Below are positions 62,650 to 64,000 of a stretch of DNA of 64,000 nt, piece after piece. The stretch's first letter is position 1. Each line of letters opens with the position of its first letter. The stretch is taken from contig JBKEHH010000005.1 of assembly GCA_046710535.1 (NCBI GenBank), positions 62,001 to 126,000 of the forward strand. Reading direction: 5' to 3'. Below the pieces are notes generated by a model, which made no database searches, was not told the DNA's origin, and saw only the letters and a program-made list of their open reading frames with translations. The DNA comes from CAWVSB01 sp046710535 (GTDB taxonomy: Bacteria; Pseudomonadota; Gammaproteobacteria; Pseudomonadales; CAWVSB01). The translations under genes were made by a program, and so were the position numbers.

Positions 62650-63819
62650 TTAACCATTCACTCTAGATTCTAAAACTGCCACTGCTGGCAATACCTTGCC
62701 TTCTACATATTCTAAAAATGCGCCACCACCAGTCGAAATATAAGATACCTTATCGGCAATGTCGTATTTATCAACAGCAGCTAATGTGTCACCCCCACCA
62801 GCAATAGAAAAACCGTCACTATTGGCAATGGCGTGAGATAAAACTTTCGTTCCTTCGCCAAATTGGTCAAATTCGAATACACCAACAGGCCCATTCCAAA
62901 TAATTGTTTTCGCACCTTTTAGCATGGCGGCTAAATTGGCTATGGTTTCAGGGCCAATATCAAAAATCATATCATCGCTAGTAACGTCGTCAACCGACTT
63001 TAAAGTCGCTACCGCTGACTCGCTAAACTCGCTACCAACAACAACGTCAGTTGGTACTGGAATATTGGTTTTCTTCATTAAGGCTTTGGCGACATCAACC
63101 AAAGCTGGCTCGTATAAGGACTTGCCTACTGGCTTGCCTGTAGCCGCCAAAAACGTATTCGCGATGCCGCCACCAACAATTAGCTGGTCAACTTTGTCTG
63201 ACAAAGTCTCCAATACGGTTAACTTAGTCGAAACTTTTGAACCGCCAACAATCGCCACCATAGGTCTAGCGGGGTTATCTAATGCTTTGCCCAAATTCTC
63301 TAATTCAGAGGCCAACAAGGGGCCAGCACATGCGGTTGGGGCAAATTTTGCCACACCATGAGTAGACGCTTGGGCGCGATGCGCCGTACCAAACGCATCC
63401 ATAACAAAAACATCGCATAAAGAGGCGTAAGCTTTAGCTAAATCCTCATCGTCATTTTTCTCACCCACGTTAAAGCGCACATTTTCTAATATGGCCACAT
63501 CACCAGGAACAAGTTCCACGCCATTTTCCCAATTCTCTAACACTGGCACTTCACGATCCAACAGACCACCTAGGTGATCAGCCACTGGCTGCATTGAAAA
63601 CTCTTGAGAAAATTCACCCTCTGTGGGCCGGCCCAAATGAGACATTAACAATACCGAGGCTCCAGCCTCTATCGCAAACTCAATAGTTGGCAGCGCTGCT
63701 CTAATTCGTGCATCGCTACTTACCTTGCCATCTTTAATAGGAACATTAAGGTCTTCGCGAATAAGTAAGCGCTTACCTTTTAAATCTAACTCTTTCATTT
63801 TTAGTACATTAAATGACAT
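62650..63819 (-). CDS. pgk: phosphoglycerate kinase
   Basis: The 389-residue two-domain enzyme makes ATP from 1,3-bisphosphoglycerate. RLLIREDLNVP binds substrate; LLMSHLGRPTEG, ALDNPARPMVAIVGGSKVSTK and GPVGVFEFDQF are conserved; the C-terminal GGGDTLAAV is intact. Normal length. It is between gap and fba in one transcript. Confidence 0.97.
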   Translation of the reverse strand: MSFNVLKMKELDLKGKRLLIREDLNVPIKDGKVSSDARIRAALPTIEFAIEAGASVLLMSHLGRPTEGEFSQEFSMQPVADHLGGLLDREVPVLENWENGVELVPGDVAILENVRFNVGEKNDDEDLAKAYASLCDVFVMDAFGTAHRAQASTHGVAKFAPTACAGPLLASELENLGKALDNPARPMVAIVGGSKVSTKLTVLETLSDKVDQLIVGGGIANTFLAATGKPVGKSLYEPALVDVAKALMKKTNIPVPTDVVVGSEFSESAVATLKSVDDVTSDDMIFDIGPETIANLAAMLKGAKTIIWNGPVGVFEFDQFGEGTKVLSHAIANSDGFSIAGGGDTLAAVDKYDIADKVSYISTGGGAFLEYVEGKVLPAVAVLESRVNG

Positions 63820-63863
63820 GTCGCTTCTCTAAACTATTTATTTCTTTTAAGTGCATTACTTTT

Positions 63864-64000
63864 TTATATCGACTGCCAATAGTTCACAACATCTAGCATT
63901 CGATTCGCATAAGCCCATTCATTATCAAACCAGGTTAAAACCTTAACCAAATTAGTTCCAGCAACTCGCGTCTGACTAGCATCAACAATTGCAGACCGTG
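63864..64000 (-). CDS. gap: glyceraldehyde-3-phosphate dehydrogenase, C-terminal end only
   Basis: Only the last 45 codons are inside the window; the stop is TAA at 63866-63864. The end reads SQTRVAGTNLVKVLTWFDNE, then WAYANRMLDVV, the invariant C-terminus of GAPDH. A gap-pgk-fba order is common in proteobacteria. The active-site Cys is outside the window. Confidence 0.93.
   Translation of the reverse strand, partial: RSAIVDASQTRVAGTNLVKVLTWFDNEWAYANRMLDVVNYWQSI

Noticed and set aside
1..64000. tRNA, rRNA or att sites beside the island or transposase relics
   Set aside because: I saw no cloverleaf or rRNA segment and no clear direct repeats of att type. A tRNA scan would be decisive.

Overview
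The window looks like a chromosomal stretch from a marine gammaproteobacterium of moderate to low GC, most like the Cellvibrionales/Spongiibacteraceae-type lineages. That placement is an inference from protein character and gene order; no 16S or other marker was available. Two clues are strong. Long blocks follow the Pseudomonas order: ppx/trxA-rho-ubiD, argH/algZ-algR-hemC-hemD-hemX-hemY, lptM-lysA-dapF-DUF484-xerC, glnK-amtB/ubiK-comM-rep, and serA divergent from a D-2-hydroxyglutarate dehydrogenase. The ammonium transporter also resembles the marine subtype of Amt.

Layout. 1-5.2 kb: the end of a VWA (CoxE-like) gene, a small DUF4345-like membrane protein, a large secreted CehA/McbA-type PHP hydrolase and an acyl-CoA dehydrogenase. 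5.2-7.7 kb: a graveyard holding a broken Pmp3/YqaE gene, an orphan 127-residue protein, an IS66 TnpC remnant, a VOC/glyoxalase gene and an integrase-core transposase remnant whose reading frame is spoiled by a triplicated 11-bp unit. 7.7-14.7 kb: gshA-acpH-dsbB, rsd, an FKBP lipoprotein, a TIGR02444 protein and an ABC-F ATPase. 14.7-23.6 kb: the giant NAD-glutamate dehydrogenase, cut by one in-frame TGA, a crotonase, a TVP38-flavin disulfide reductase fusion, and ppx. 23.7-27.8 kb: trxA, rho, ubiD and a second crotonase. 27.8-34.4 kb: an exported protein and the haem operon with algZ/algR. 34.6-45.2 kb: argH, lptM, lysA, dapF, DUF484, xerC, a Na+/solute symporter pair, an FHA-EAL regulator, a HAD phosphatase and a DUF523 protein. 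45.2-51.8 kb: amtB, glnK and a TorF-type porin with a good sigma-54 promoter and NtrC site, then ubiK, comM and rep. 51.8-57.1 kb: an AT-rich surface-polysaccharide-like island, with most of its genes broken. 57.1-64 kb: serA, D-2-hydroxyglutarate dehydrogenase, an FAH-family hydrolase, a lipase-like hydrolase, and fba-pgk-gap (gap is cut by the window end).

Most of the window is ordinary housekeeping. The unusual signals are the TGA inside an otherwise intact 1607-codon GDH frame, the sigma-54/NtrC control region in front of torF-glnK-amtB, and the 52-57 kb island. In that island a glycosyltransferase pseudogene lies between a nearly whole truncated haemoglobin gene and a much more decayed second copy, and perfect hairpins coincide with the damage. 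I did not find a convincing new multi-gene defence or mobile system.
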